Shown here: one piece after another, positions 34,173 through 42,533 of the stretch
Layout: each line of letters starts with the position of its first letter
Numbering within the stretch: the stretch's first letter is position 1
Assembly: GCA_021200955.1 (NCBI GenBank)
Contig: JAJQFU010000056.1
Location: 1-62,204 of the forward strand
Length of the DNA stretch: 62,204 nt
DNA from: Clostridiales bacterium
GTDB lineage: Bacteria > Bacillota > Clostridia > Lachnospirales > CAG-274
Reading direction: 5' to 3'
The notes under the pieces: generated by a model
Database searches by the model: none
Told to the model about the DNA's origin: nothing
What the model saw: only the letters and a program-made list of their open reading frames with translations
Translations under genes and position numbers: made by a program

Positions 34173-36056
34173 ATGATAATTTCACTAAACTCAGTAAGTA
34201 TGTCCTTCGGAGAGACGGAGGTCTTGAAAAACATAACATTTTTATTGAATGAAAAGGAAAAAGCCGCCGTTGTGGGCATAAACGGCTGCGGAAAAACAAC
34301 TCTTTTTAAGCTTATAACAGGGGAGCTTACCCCCACAGGGGGAGACATAATTATTCCCAAATTTACTGAAATAGGCTATTTCTCCCAAAGCCTTACAATA
34401 GATTCGGAAAGCACAATTTATTCGGAGCTTATGGGGGTTTTCAAAAGGACACTTCAAATAGAAGAGCAAAAGCAGGAAACAGAGGCTCAGCTTAAAACCG
34501 CAAAGGGAGCCGAGCTTGACAGGCTTTTGGCTAAATATGACCGTCTCACCGCAGAATTTGAAAAGCGGAACGGCTTTGAAAGCGAAAGCCGGGTCAAGGG
34601 GGTTATAAAGGGGCTTGGCTTTTCTGAGGAGGACAGCGAAAGAAAAATAAACACTCTTTCGGGAGGTCAGAAAACAAGGGTTGCCTTAGGCAGGCTTCTT
34701 CTTGCCTCTCCCGACCTTCTGCTTTTAGACGAGCCTACAAACCATTTGGACATAGACAGCATAAAATGGCTTGAGGGCTATCTTTCGACCTATAAGGGCA
34801 CTGTTATAATAATATCCCACGACCGTTTTTTCATTGATAAAACCACAAACAAAATAATAGAAATAGAAAACGGCGTTTCAAGAGTATTTTCGGGCTCATA
34901 TGAAGAATATGCCCAAAAGAAGCAGATTTTAAGAGAAACGGAGCTTCATCACTATATCAACAACCAAAGAGAAATCAAAAGACAGCAGCAGTCAATAGAA
35001 AAGCTGAAGTCATTTAACAGAGAAAAATCAATAAAAAGAGCCGAAAGCAAGGAAAAGGCTCTTGAAAAATTCGAAAAGCTTAAAAGCCCGGATCCTGTTC
35101 CGGAGGGAATTAATTTAAGGCTCACTCCGGCGAAGACCAGCGGTAAGGACGTTTTGACCCTTACGGATATATCAAAGTCCTTTGGGGATAACTGCCTTTT
35201 CAAAGGGCTTGACCTTGAAATAAAAAAGGGCGACAAGGTGGCTCTGATAGGGGCTAACGGAACAGGCAAAACCACTCTGTTTAAAATTATAACAGGGGGG
35301 CTTTCTCCCGACAGCGGCACTGTCAGAATAGGCTCTAATGTGGAAATAGGCTATTATGATCAGGAGCAGGAAAACCTGAACAAGTCGAAAACACTTTTTG
35401 ACGAAATACACGACGAAAACCCCGAAATGACCACCACAGAGGTAAGAAGCCTTTTAGCGGCGCTTTTGTTTAAAGGAGACGACGCAGACAAGCAGATTTC
35501 TCTTTTAAGCGGCGGCGAAAAGGGCAGAGCGTCTCTTGCGAAGCTGTGTCTTTCAAAGGCGAATTTTCTTCTTTTGGACGAGCCTACAAACCATTTGGAT
35601 ATATGCTCAAAGGATCTTCTCGATCAGGCACTTTCCGAATACAGCGGAACTATTCTTTTTATATCTCACGACAGATATTTTATAAACAAAACCGCAAACA
35701 AAGTTATTGAGCTTAAAGACGGCAGGCTAAAGACCTATTTGGGTAACTATGATTATTATGAAGAAAAGCAGACGGAGCTGCCCCAAGAGACAGCCGCTGT
35801 TAAACAAACAGACAGCGCAGGCAAAAACGACTGGCAGAAGCAGAAGGAGCAGCTTTCACTTCAAAGAAAGGCTCAGGCTCGCCAAAAACGTCTGGAGGAG
35901 GAAGCCGCAGACCTTGAAGCCAAAATCGACAGCTTAGAGGCTCTTTTGGAGACCTCCGAGGTCGCCACCGACCCCAAAAAAGCCACCGATGTATATAACG
36001 AAAAAACGGAGTTAGAGGAAAAGCTTCTTCTTGTATATGACGAGCTTGAAAATTAA
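34173..36056 (+). CDS. ABC-F family ATPase (ribosome-associated, Uup/YdiF-like)
   Basis: 627 residues, two ABC domains and no membrane part. Domain 1: Walker A GINGCGKTTLF (about 37), signature LSGGQKTRVALGRLL, Walker B LLLDEPTNHLD. The ~85-residue charged linker (FNREKSIKRAESKEKALEKF) is the P-site tRNA-interaction motif. Domain 2: GANGTGKTTLF, LSGGEKGRASLAKL, LLLDEPTNHLD. The C-terminal ~80 residues form a coiled coil rich in Gln/Lys/Glu. These are translation factors acting on the ribosome. I cannot tell a housekeeping member from an antibiotic-resistance one by eye; the C-terminal coiled coil favours YdiF/Uup. Confidence 0.92.
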   Translation: MIISLNSVSMSFGETEVLKNITFLLNEKEKAAVVGINGCGKTTLFKLITGELTPTGGDIIIPKFTEIGYFSQSLTIDSESTIYSELMGVFKRTLQIEEQKQETEAQLKTAKGAELDRLLAKYDRLTAEFEKRNGFESESRVKGVIKGLGFSEEDSERKINTLSGGQKTRVALGRLLLASPDLLLLDEPTNHLDIDSIKWLEGYLSTYKGTVIIISHDRFFIDKTTNKIIEIENGVSRVFSGSYEEYAQKKQILRETELHHYINNQREIKRQQQSIEKLKSFNREKSIKRAESKEKALEKFEKLKSPDPVPEGINLRLTPAKTSGKDVLTLTDISKSFGDNCLFKGLDLEIKKGDKVALIGANGTGKTTLFKIITGGLSPDSGTVRIGSNVEIGYYDQEQENLNKSKTLFDEIHDENPEMTTTEVRSLLAALLFKGDDADKQISLLSGGEKGRASLAKLCLSKANFLLLDEPTNHLDICSKDLLDQALSEYSGTILFISHDRYFINKTANKVIELKDGRLKTYLGNYDYYEEKQTELPQETAAVKQTDSAGKNDWQKQKEQLSLQRKAQARQKRLEEEAADLEAKIDSLEALLETSEVATDPKKATDVYNEKTELEEKLLLVYDELEN

Positions 36057-36124
36057 TTATTGGGAATAATCGGATATTTTAAGCGTATTCTTTATAAAAA
36101 GGATAAAAAGGAAATTTATATTAG

Positions 36125-36871
36125 ATGAAGCCTACAGTTAAAAATATGCTTATTACAGCCCTGTCTCCCATAGGCAAAACCCTTTATATTTACGGCGGAG
36201 GGTGGAACGAAGCCGACACCTCAGCCGGAAAAGAAGCTAAAACAATAGGAACAAGCCCCCTGTGGCAAAGCTTTTACAGCCTTAACACAAGGGGCTATAA
36301 TTATAAGGATTTTGATTATAAGAAAAACCCCGGTCTAATTCACTTTGGGCTTGACTGCTCAGGCTATGTAGGCTGGGTTTTGTATAATCTTTTCGAAAGA
36401 GAAAACGGCAAAAACGGCTATGTATATAAGTCTAACGAAATTGCCCGGGCTTTGGCGAAAAAGGGCTTAGGCACGTTTACCACCCCAAGGGAAATAGTCT
36501 CATACCGTCCCGGGGATATTTTGTCGGGTGATAAAGCCTGTCACACATTCATAGCCTTAAGCCAATGCAGCGACAAAAGCCTTATTTTGCTTCACAGCTC
36601 GCCCCCTGCCCCTATGGTTTCTTCATCTCCCACACCTAAAGGCTGCCCCTCACAGGCAGACGTTTTTGCCGAGGGCTTTATGAAAAAAGCATATCCTAAG
36701 CATTTTTCTCTTCATCCTGATATAAAAAGACCTGTTTCTTACCTTGCGGACTATAATCAGTTTCGTTTTTACCCTCACATACTTAAAGACCCCGATAATC
36801 TCTGTTCAAAAACAGCCGAAGAAATTTTAGAGGAGCTGTTTAACTCAATTAACACATTTTCCGAGACTTAA
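36125..36871 (+). CDS. NlpC/P60-type cysteine peptidase or amidase
   Basis: 248 residues. The catalytic Cys lies in HFGLDCSGYVGWVLYNL (about residue 79), the His in KACHTFIALSQ (about 141), and a polar third residue follows in LLHSSPPAP. These match the NlpC/P60 fold that cleaves cell-wall peptides. There is no signal peptide and no wall-binding domain, so either it is exported differently or it acts inside the cell, e.g. during sporulation; this is open. Its TAA and the opposing PTPase stop share the same TTAA tetranucleotide. Confidence 0.8.
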   Translation: MKPTVKNMLITALSPIGKTLYIYGGGWNEADTSAGKEAKTIGTSPLWQSFYSLNTRGYNYKDFDYKKNPGLIHFGLDCSGYVGWVLYNLFERENGKNGYVYKSNEIARALAKKGLGTFTTPREIVSYRPGDILSGDKACHTFIALSQCSDKSLILLHSSPPAPMVSSSPTPKGCPSQADVFAEGFMKKAYPKHFSLHPDIKRPVSYLADYNQFRFYPHILKDPDNLCSKTAEEILEELFNSINTFSET

Positions 36872-37314
36872 GGTAATTCAAAAACCCTAAGCACCCCCTC
36901 CGAAATTTCATCATATGCCAAATCGAAATTATCCGTATACCATGGGTCGGCAATATCCCGGGGGCTGTCGGTAAAATCCAAAAGCCTGAAAATCTTTTTG
37001 TCACTGTCCGAGCCTATAATCCTCAAAAGGTTTCTTCTGTTGAAATCCTCCATAACGAGAACGTAGTCGAATTTTTTATAGTCTCCCGTTGTAAACTGCT
37101 TTGCCCTGTGCCCCCGGGGGTCAAGCCCCACGGACCTTAACTTTCTTGCCGCCGGAGGATAAACGCCGTTTCCCAGCTCCTCTCTGCTTGTAGCTGAAGA
37201 ATCAATTAAAAACCTGTCCTCCAAGCCTTGTTTTTTAACCATATCCTTAAAAATAATTTCACCCATAGGTGAGCGGCAAATATTCCCGTGGCACACAAAC
37301 ATAACCTTTATCAT
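36868..37314 (-). CDS. Low-molecular-weight protein-tyrosine phosphatase
   Basis: 148 residues, whole-domain LMW-PTP. The P-loop MFVCHGNICRSPMGE (Cys about residue 8, Arg 14) and the general-acid loop IADPWYTDNFD (Asp about 123) are intact. Such enzymes dephosphorylate tyrosine kinases of capsule or wall synthesis, or arginine-phosphorylated proteins (YwlE type). No kinase is adjacent. It is convergent with the NlpC/P60 gene, overlapping by 4 bp. Confidence 0.93.
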   Translation of the reverse strand: MIKVMFVCHGNICRSPMGEIIFKDMVKKQGLEDRFLIDSSATSREELGNGVYPPAARKLRSVGLDPRGHRAKQFTTGDYKKFDYVLVMEDFNRRNLLRIIGSDSDKKIFRLLDFTDSPRDIADPWYTDNFDLAYDEISEGVLRVFELP

Positions 37315-37437
37315 AAAAAATCAATCCTTTCTTTCTCAAAAAAATGATTTTGTTCAAATTCATTATATCATATACGAAAAAAAGCTTCAAGCAAAGCCTT
37401 CTTTAAATATCTTTCTTCAAATTTTTCTTTCTTTCAT

Positions 37438-37473
37438 TCAAAAAAGGCATACCCGTTTAAAAAAGTATGCCTT
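37438..37473 (-). terminator. Terminator of the spoIIQ-like gene
   Basis: On the minus strand GGCATAC (complement of 37465-37471), a 12 nt A/T-rich loop, GTATGCC (complement of 37446-37452), then TTTTTTG. Located 15 bp after the stop. Confidence 0.85.
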
Positions 37474-37486
37474 TCGTTCAATTTTT

Positions 37487-38290
37487 TTATTCTTCGTCCT
37501 CAAACAAAAGTTTAGGGTCCTCTGCTGTGTCATTATGGCTTAAGCCGAACTGAAGGTGCGCCCCCAAAGCCGAGCCGAAATCGGTAGGCTCGCCCACAAA
37601 GCCTATAATGTCTCCTGCGTTTACAATGTCTCCAACAGCAGCCGAGATATTCTCTCCGAGCCTACTGTATGTAGACATCCAACCGTTGCCATGGTCAACA
37701 ACTACAAAATTGCCTAAAATCTCGTCATAGCCTGCGTCATAAACTACGCCGTCTGCGCTTGCCCCTACGGGAGTTCCCACATCAGCGGCTATGCAAATGC
37801 TGTCGGTAGTGCGGTACTGCTCAAGAGTGGGGTCGAACACCGCAATTTCCGGGCTGAAATCCATAACAATCTGCCCCTCAACAGGCATAAGCATTGTCTC
37901 TGAGCTTTCGTCAAATGAAAAGAGAGTGTCTGCGCTTGCTGTCTTTTTTGTGTCCTCTGTTTTTGTTTCCGTCTGAGCTTCGGCGGTTTTGGGCTTTGAA
38001 GCCGCTGTTTCAGCCTCTGCGGTCTTTTCCGTTACCGCTTCTGTGGGCTTTTCCGCTGTTTTGGCAGCTGTAGCAGCTTCGGTGGTCTGTTCCTTATAGC
38101 TTTTGTCCTTAGAGCCGCTTACGGCAGTATCCTCATAGGGTTCGCTGAGCTCCGCCGTTTCGCCTTGACCTTCGGTTCTGCTGTCATAAACCGCCACACC
38201 TGCCGCCAAAACCACAATCAGCGCCACACAGGTATAAATTACTGCGGCATAGCCGTTTTCATTAAAAAAATTCTTAATCTTGTCTTTCAC
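37487..38290 (-). CDS. spoIIQ: SpoIIQ-like membrane protein with degenerate LytM/M23 domain
   Basis: 267 residues: short cytoplasmic N-terminus, one membrane helix (about 14-32), a Thr/Glu/Ala-rich linker (to ~125) and an M23-type beta domain (about 130-260). In active M23 enzymes the zinc is held by His and Asp in an RTHxGIDI-like motif and by HxH; here the first reads RTTDSICIA (both ligands lost) and the last AHLQFGL (second His is Gln), so it cannot be a zinc peptidase. PVEGQIVMDFS plus DPTLEQYRT is the SpoIIQ-like signature. SpoIIQ in the forespore membrane joins SpoIIIAH in the mother cell. The GTG start follows GGAGG at 9 nt. A sigma-F/G-like promoter supports the call. Confidence 0.75.
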   Translation of the reverse strand: MKDKIKNFFNENGYAAVIYTCVALIVVLAAGVAVYDSRTEGQGETAELSEPYEDTAVSGSKDKSYKEQTTEAATAAKTAEKPTEAVTEKTAEAETAASKPKTAEAQTETKTEDTKKTASADTLFSFDESSETMLMPVEGQIVMDFSPEIAVFDPTLEQYRTTDSICIAADVGTPVGASADGVVYDAGYDEILGNFVVVDHGNGWMSTYSRLGENISAAVGDIVNAGDIIGFVGEPTDFGSALGAHLQFGLSHNDTAEDPKLLFEDEE

Positions 38291-38296
38291 TGAAAA

Positions 38297-38330
38297 ACAC
38301 CTCCGTAGCCCTATTATTGCCGAAGGTGTT
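38297..38330 (-). terminator. rho terminator whose 3' arm contains the spoIIQ ribosome site
   Basis: On the minus strand AACACCTTCG, 15 nt loop, CGGAGGTGTT then TTTCAG. It follows the rho stop by about 30 bp. GGAGG in the 3' arm is the only ribosome site of the next gene, so in read-through RNA it would be paired. Confidence 0.75.
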
Positions 38331-38341
38331 GATTTATATTC
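38312..38341 (-). promoter_or_regulatory. Sigma-F/sigma-G-like promoter of spoIIQ
   Basis: Minus strand GAATA (complement of 38337-38341), 15 bp, GGCAATAATA (complement of 38312-38321). This matches forespore consensus GHATR and GGnnAnAHTR with the right spacing. The transcript would start near 38305, after the first arm of the rho terminator. Confidence 0.7.
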
Positions 38342-38359
38342 ATTTAAACAGATGTTTTA

Positions 38360-39913
38360 TTAAAATTTAATGCTTTTTATTGCTGAAATAAATTCTGCGT
38401 TGTTTTTTGTTTTTGACATAAGTTCGTTGAATGTGCCTGTTATTTCAACGGGTGTTGCGTTGGATATGCCCCGTCTTATGTTATAAACGCATTCAAGCTC
38501 TTCGGGGCTTAACAGATCCTCCTCACGGCGTGTTCCCGATTTTAAAATATCGATAGCCGGGAAAATCCGCCTTTCCGAAAGCTTTCTGTCAAGAACAAGC
38601 TCCATATTGCCCGTTCCCTTAAACTCCTCATAAACCACGTCGTCAAGCTTGCTGCCCGTTTCAACAAGAGCCGTCGCCAAAATCGTCAGACTTCCGCCGT
38701 TTTCAATGTTTCTGGCTGCTCCGAAAAATCTTTTGGGCATATAAAGAGCCGCCGGGTCAAGACCGCCCGACAAGGTTCTGCCGCTTGGGGGTACGGTTAA
38801 ATTATACGCCCTTGAGATCCTTGTAATAGAGTCAAGAAGAATAACAAGATCCTGCCCCTGTTCAACAAGCCTTTTGGCACGCTCCAAAACCATTTCAGCC
38901 ACCTTTTTGTGGTGCTCCGGCTGTTCATCGAAGGTTGAATAAACAACGTCCACGTTTTTGCCGCTTATTGACCTCTGCATATCGGTCACTTCTTCGGGAC
39001 GCTCGTCAATTAAAAGAACAATTATTTTAATATTCGGATAGTTTGTAATAATTGAGTTGGCAATTTTTTTAATAAGGACAGTTTTGCCTGCCTTGGGCTG
39101 GGCTACAATCATACCTCTCTGCCCCTTGCCTATGGGTGAAATCAAATCTATTGTTCGTGTGGAAATGTCTTTTCCGTCAGTTTCAAGCCTGATTTTTTCA
39201 TTGGGATACAACGGCGTTAAATCTTCAAAATTAGGTCTGTGCATAGCCGTAATAGGGCTGTCGCCGTTTACCGAATTAACATAAATTAAAGCATTGAATT
39301 TATCTGTTTCCTTTTGGGTACGTGTAATACCCTCAATAAAATCGCCTGTTTTAAGATTAAAGCGCTTAATTTGAATTCCGTTTATATAAACGTCTTTAGA
39401 ACCGGGAAGGTAGTTTTCCTTCCTTAAAAAGCCGTAGCCCTCTTCCATAACCTCCAAAACGCCGCTTTCGGTGGCGGTTGAGCCCACAGGTCTTTTTGCC
39501 GTTTCGTCACGGTTCGTTCCATAGGGTCTGGGGGTGTAGGGTCTTTTAAAGCCTTCCCCCTCTTCAAGGGGCTTGCTTTCGGCAGCTTCGGTCTGAGAAG
39601 CTTCGGCTGTTTGCTCTTGGGCTTCTGTCTGAGAAGCTAAAGCCGGCTGTTCGGGCTGTTCGGCTTCTTCTTTAGGCTCAGTCTGAGAAACCGACTCAGC
39701 CTGCGGAGCTTCGGCTGCCTTTTGGGCTTGCTCCTTTTGTTCCTCTTTATAAGGCAAGGAAGCTTCACCCTCAGGGGGCAAAGCTTCCGAAGCCTCTAAA
39801 GCTTCTTTAATCTTTTCTATCAGGCGGCTCTTAGAAAATGTTGTTACGCTTTTAACTCCTTTTTCCTTTCCGAATTTTCGAAGCTCCAAAAGCGTCATAC
39901 GTTCCAAATCCAT
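38360..39913 (-). CDS. rho: Transcription termination factor Rho
   Basis: 517 residues. An N-terminal Rho_N helix-extended-loop ([19 protein letters not shown]) is followed by a ~100-residue low-complexity insert rich in Glu/Gln/Ala/Ser (about 48-145), common in clostridial Rho. Then come the RNA-binding OB fold (about 148-230, with [14 protein letters not shown]) and the ATPase core: Walker [14 protein letters not shown], Walker [13 protein letters not shown] region, Q/R loops in [20 protein letters not shown]. The insert can make Rho prone to aggregation or phase separation in related gut Clostridia; that is inference. Confidence 0.95.
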   Translation of the reverse strand: MDLERMTLLELRKFGKEKGVKSVTTFSKSRLIEKIKEALEASEALPPEGEASLPYKEEQKEQAQKAAEAPQAESVSQTEPKEEAEQPEQPALASQTEAQEQTAEASQTEAAESKPLEEGEGFKRPYTPRPYGTNRDETAKRPVGSTATESGVLEVMEEGYGFLRKENYLPGSKDVYINGIQIKRFNLKTGDFIEGITRTQKETDKFNALIYVNSVNGDSPITAMHRPNFEDLTPLYPNEKIRLETDGKDISTRTIDLISPIGKGQRGMIVAQPKAGKTVLIKKIANSIITNYPNIKIIVLLIDERPEEVTDMQRSISGKNVDVVYSTFDEQPEHHKKVAEMVLERAKRLVEQGQDLVILLDSITRISRAYNLTVPPSGRTLSGGLDPAALYMPKRFFGAARNIENGGSLTILATALVETGSKLDDVVYEEFKGTGNMELVLDRKLSERRIFPAIDILKSGTRREEDLLSPEELECVYNIRRGISNATPVEITGTFNELMSKTKNNAEFISAIKSIKF

Positions 39914-39951
39914 TAAGTCTCCTCCTGAAAAATTATTAAGTTTTAAAAATA

Positions 39952-41226
39952 TTAATCTGCACTGGGGATTATAAGCTTCTGACCCACTGTCAGGTTTGTG
40001 CTTGAACCCATATCGTTGGCTTCCTGAATAAGAGTATATTTTGTCTTGTCTCCCAGCTCGCTTGCTGCGATTTTATAAAGTGTGTCGCCTGACTGAACTA
40101 TATAATAGTTTTCTTCGCCTGAAGCTTCGCTGTCTGAAGAGTCACTGTCTGAACTGTCGCTGCTGTCGGAAGTATCGGCTGAAGCTGTGTCTGCTGTGTC
40201 GGCAGTTACGGGAGATGTGAGCTCTGCAATTTTAGCGTTAAGCTGTTCTACATCCGCAGTATATTTTTCAACCATTTCGGTGTAGCTCTGCTCAGCCTGC
40301 GAAAGCTCCTTCTTGAGTGATCTGTTGTTCAAAAACTGGGCTGCTAAAATAAGAAGAACGATAATCAAAAGAATAGTCAAAACAACAACCTTCAGCGAAA
40401 ATTCAACTCCGCCGCCTGAGGGCTTTTCATCATATTCCTCATCGTCGTCATAATATTCATCGTCCTCATATTCATCATCATAATATTCATCATCGTCATA
40501 GTATTCGTCATCATCGTAATACTCTTCTTCATAGTCCGCGTCTTTTCCGGGCTTTTTCTTCATTTTCTTATCCGCCTTTCTCTTTTTGGGGGCTGCCTTA
40601 GCCTTAGCCTTTACGGGAGCCGCCTTTTCGCTTTCCTTAGCTTCGGGGGCTTCCTCCTTGGGTTCTTCCTTTGCTTTTTCGGAAACCTCGGAAGCTGCCT
40701 TTGCAGGCTCTTTGCTTTTCTCTTCCTTGCCGGTTTTTTTGGATGAGCGTAAAATGCTTACTCTTTTGGTTTTGCTCTTTTTTGCTTCTTCGGTCTTTTC
40801 GGGTTCGGCTTCCTTGCTTTCCTCTTTTTCGGAAATTTTTTCGGGAGCTTTTTCCGCTCTTTCAGAAGCTTTTTCGGGAGCTTTTTCAGGAGCTTCTTCC
40901 GAAGCCTTTTCCGAAACTGCTGCCGCTGCTGCAAGAGCCGTTGCAGCAAGAGCTTCGTCCATTCCCGAAGCCTCGTCATCGCTTAACTGCTTTTCAGTCT
41001 CCTTAATAAATTCGGAATGCTCCTGTTCGGTCTTTTCGTCAGGCTCCGAGCCTGAATAAAAGTCCTTTTCACCGTCGGAAATATATTCCTCAAAAAGACT
41101 TTTAACTATGCTTTTTGTTTCTTCATCGGCTTGAAAACCGCTGTGCTTTCCTGCCGTCTCTCCTTCTTCGGGTGCTGCCCTGCGGCTGCCCCTTCTGCCG
41201 AGAGAGCGTACTTTGGGATTACTCAT
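39952..41226 (-). CDS. LysM-domain membrane protein with charged low-complexity cytoplasmic region
   Basis: 424 residues. The first ~270 are low complexity: basic start (SLGRRGSRRA), long Glu/Lys/Ala repeats of the EKAPEK type, then an Asp/Tyr/Glu block (EEYYDDDEYYDDDEYYDD). A single membrane helix follows (about 278-300, VVVLTILLIIVLLILAA), then a short coiled coil (about 305-335), a Ser/Asp/Thr-rich linker and a C-terminal LysM (about 378-424, YIVQSGDTLYKIA...VGQKLIIPSAD). LysM binds peptidoglycan, so the protein links membrane and wall. It lies 38 bp upstream of rho on the same strand. Confidence 0.85.
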   Translation of the reverse strand: MSNPKVRSLGRRGSRRAAPEEGETAGKHSGFQADEETKSIVKSLFEEYISDGEKDFYSGSEPDEKTEQEHSEFIKETEKQLSDDEASGMDEALAATALAAAAAVSEKASEEAPEKAPEKASERAEKAPEKISEKEESKEAEPEKTEEAKKSKTKRVSILRSSKKTGKEEKSKEPAKAASEVSEKAKEEPKEEAPEAKESEKAAPVKAKAKAAPKKRKADKKMKKKPGKDADYEEEYYDDDEYYDDDEYYDDEYEDDEYYDDDEEYDEKPSGGGVEFSLKVVVLTILLIIVLLILAAQFLNNRSLKKELSQAEQSYTEMVEKYTADVEQLNAKIAELTSPVTADTADTASADTSDSSDSSDSDSSDSEASGEENYYIVQSGDTLYKIAASELGDKTKYTLIQEANDMGSSTNLTVGQKLIIPSAD

Positions 41227-41342
41227 ATTTTACCTCCGTATGTATCACTTAAAAAAATATTTTTTTCAAGACTTAAAAGCCCCATAGATAAAACGGCGCT
41301 TTCAAATCAAACATTCTATTAAAACAGCCTAATACAAATATC

Positions 41343-41371
41343 ATTTTATTATCAAATTATCAAATTGTCAA
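41343..41371 (-). promoter_or_regulatory. Promoter of the LysM gene (and probably rho)
   Basis: Minus strand TTGACA (41366-41371), 17 bp, TAAAAT (41343-41348). Leader ~110 nt. The spacer carries a tandem TTTGATAA. Confidence 0.75.
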
Positions 41372-41467
41372 TACCTACAGCTGAAATTTTGACTTATTTA
41401 ATAAAAATATAATTAATTAACAGTGTTAAAGCTTGATAAAAGGCACAATGAAGTCGAAAACATTTAA

Positions 41468-41496
41468 TTGACAAATGTATATTACTGTAATAAAAT
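41468..41496 (+). promoter_or_regulatory. Promoter of the aquaporin gene
   Basis: TTGACA (41468-41473), 17 bp, TAAAAT (41491-41496). Leader ~50 nt. Confidence 0.8.
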
Positions 41497-41553
41497 TATA
41501 TATAGAAAAGGGTTCTTAAGGGGGCAGCTTTCTAAAGAAAGAAGGTAATTTTT

Positions 41554-42249
41554 ATGAAGAAACTTATTGCTGAGTTTATCGGAACAATGGTGCTCGTTGT
41601 TATGGGCTGCGGAACGGCTATGCTGGTAGGCTGCGGCGCCGATGCAGGCTGCGGCTATATTTTGACCGCCCTTGCTTTCGGTCTTGTAATCGTAGGTATG
41701 GCTTACTGCGTAGGCAACATCTCCGGCTGTCACATTAACCCTGCCGTTTCACTGGGGGTTTTAATGAGCGGCGGAATGGAAGTTAAGGATTTTATAGGCT
41801 ATGTAATTGCTCAGATTTTGGGTGCGCTGGTCGGCGCAGTTATACTTGCGGCAATTTTCGGCTTAGGCGGTGTAACGGATATGACAGGCGGCTTCGGCTC
41901 AAACGGACTTGCCGGTGTAAACGGAAGTGCTGTTGCCGGTCTGCTTGTTGAAATCGTTCTTACATTTATATTCGTTCTTACAATTTTAGGCGTAACCTCC
42001 AAAAAGGCAGGTCACGGCTCATTCGGCGGTCTTATTATAGGTCTTACACTGACCCTTGTACATATTTTGGGAATCGGTCTTACGGGAACCTCCGTAAACC
42101 CTGCCAGAAGTATCGGCCCTGCCATTATGGCAGCTATATCCTATGGCAACACAGAACCCCTTGCAAGCCTTTGGGTATTTATAGTAGGTCCTCTTGTAGG
42201 CGCAGCCATCGCCGCTGTTGTTTATAAATATCTTGAAAGTGATAATTAA
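41554..42249 (+). CDS. MIP-family channel (aquaporin / glycerol facilitator)
   Basis: 231 residues, six helices in two inverted halves. Both pore loops are present: SGCHINPAVSLG (NPA 1, about residue 61) and GTSVNPARSIGP (NPA 2, about 182, followed by the usual Arg). AEFIGTMVLVVMGCG is the family's first helix. The Arg after NPA2 with short loops and overall length favour a water-type aquaporin over GlpF (which has NPAxD), but selectivity was not tested. It stands alone, followed by a repeat element and a terminator. Confidence 0.92.
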   Translation: MKKLIAEFIGTMVLVVMGCGTAMLVGCGADAGCGYILTALAFGLVIVGMAYCVGNISGCHINPAVSLGVLMSGGMEVKDFIGYVIAQILGALVGAVILAAIFGLGGVTDMTGGFGSNGLAGVNGSAVAGLLVEIVLTFIFVLTILGVTSKKAGHGSFGGLIIGLTLTLVHILGIGLTGTSVNPARSIGPAIMAAISYGNTEPLASLWVFIVGPLVGAAIAAVVYKYLESDN

Positions 42250-42277
42250 AAGTTATGATTGATTAATGTACGCTGAC

Positions 42278-42344
42278 AGCCTCCCCTTGAGGGGAGGTGT
42301 CGCACGAAGTGCGACGGAGAGGTGGAGTAGTCATCTCTCAGTCA
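42278..42344 (+). repeat. Interspersed three-hairpin repeat, copy 1
   Basis: Begins AGCCTCCCCTTGAGGGGAGG (first hairpin), then GTCGCAC-GAA-GTGCGAC (second), then CGGAGAGGTGGAGTAG and a third arm ending CATCTCTC. The first hairpin and CGGAGAGGTG also occur at 60890-60936, while the second stem there is a different sequence. It lies in the aquaporin 3' region. Confidence 0.8.
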
Positions 42345-42355
42345 ACCTATATTTC

Positions 42356-42387
42356 AAAAGTCCCCGTCATCAGACTAGGGCTTTTTT
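42356..42387 (+). terminator. Terminator of the aquaporin gene
   Basis: AAGTCC pairs with GGGCTT (one G-U) across a 14 nt loop, followed by TTTTAA. Moderate strength. Confidence 0.6.
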
Positions 42388-42415
42388 AATGCAAAAAAAT
42401 ATTTTCAAAAAGGGA

Positions 42416-42444
42416 TTGACAAAACAGGTAAATTGTTGTATGCT
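42416..42444 (+). promoter_or_regulatory. Promoter of the feo operon
   Basis: TTGACA (42416-42421), 17 bp, TATGCT (42439-42444). A partial palindrome around AGTTAACT follows the -10 box (42451-42465) and resembles DtxR/IdeR-type boxes; this is inference. Confidence 0.8.
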
Positions 42445-42463
42445 AACAGTAGTTAGTTAACTC

Positions 42464-42500
42464 TAATTTTTATTATCATATACTAATTTTAATTATCATA
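42464..42500 (+). promoter_or_regulatory. 20-bp tandem direct repeat in the feo leader (operator candidate)
   Basis: TAATTTTTATTATCATA (42464-42480) and TAATTTTAATTATCATA (42484-42500), exactly 20 bp apart (two helical turns), 20-55 nt downstream of the predicted start. Each contains ATTATCA, a Fur-like half-site. An iron-repressor operator is plausible but unproven. Confidence 0.5.
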
Positions 42501-42533
42501 CAGTAACTTGACCGGATTAAGGGAGGTCTTTCA

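Larger units (their letters stand above)
41227..41553. other. Divergent promoter region between LysM gene and aquaporin
   Basis: About 330 bp without a gene. It holds two back-to-back strong promoters (next entries) and AT-rich spacer; I see no repeat of the families found elsewhere in this window. Confidence 0.7.

Noticed and set aside
40586-41059. Long plus-strand frames opposite the LysM gene
   Set aside because: They are antisense shadows of the Glu/Lys/Ala repeats of the LysM protein; low-complexity codons give open frames on both strands.
42266-42460. 64-residue plus-strand frame downstream of the aquaporin
   Set aside because: Consists of the three-hairpin repeat plus the terminator; no ribosome site.
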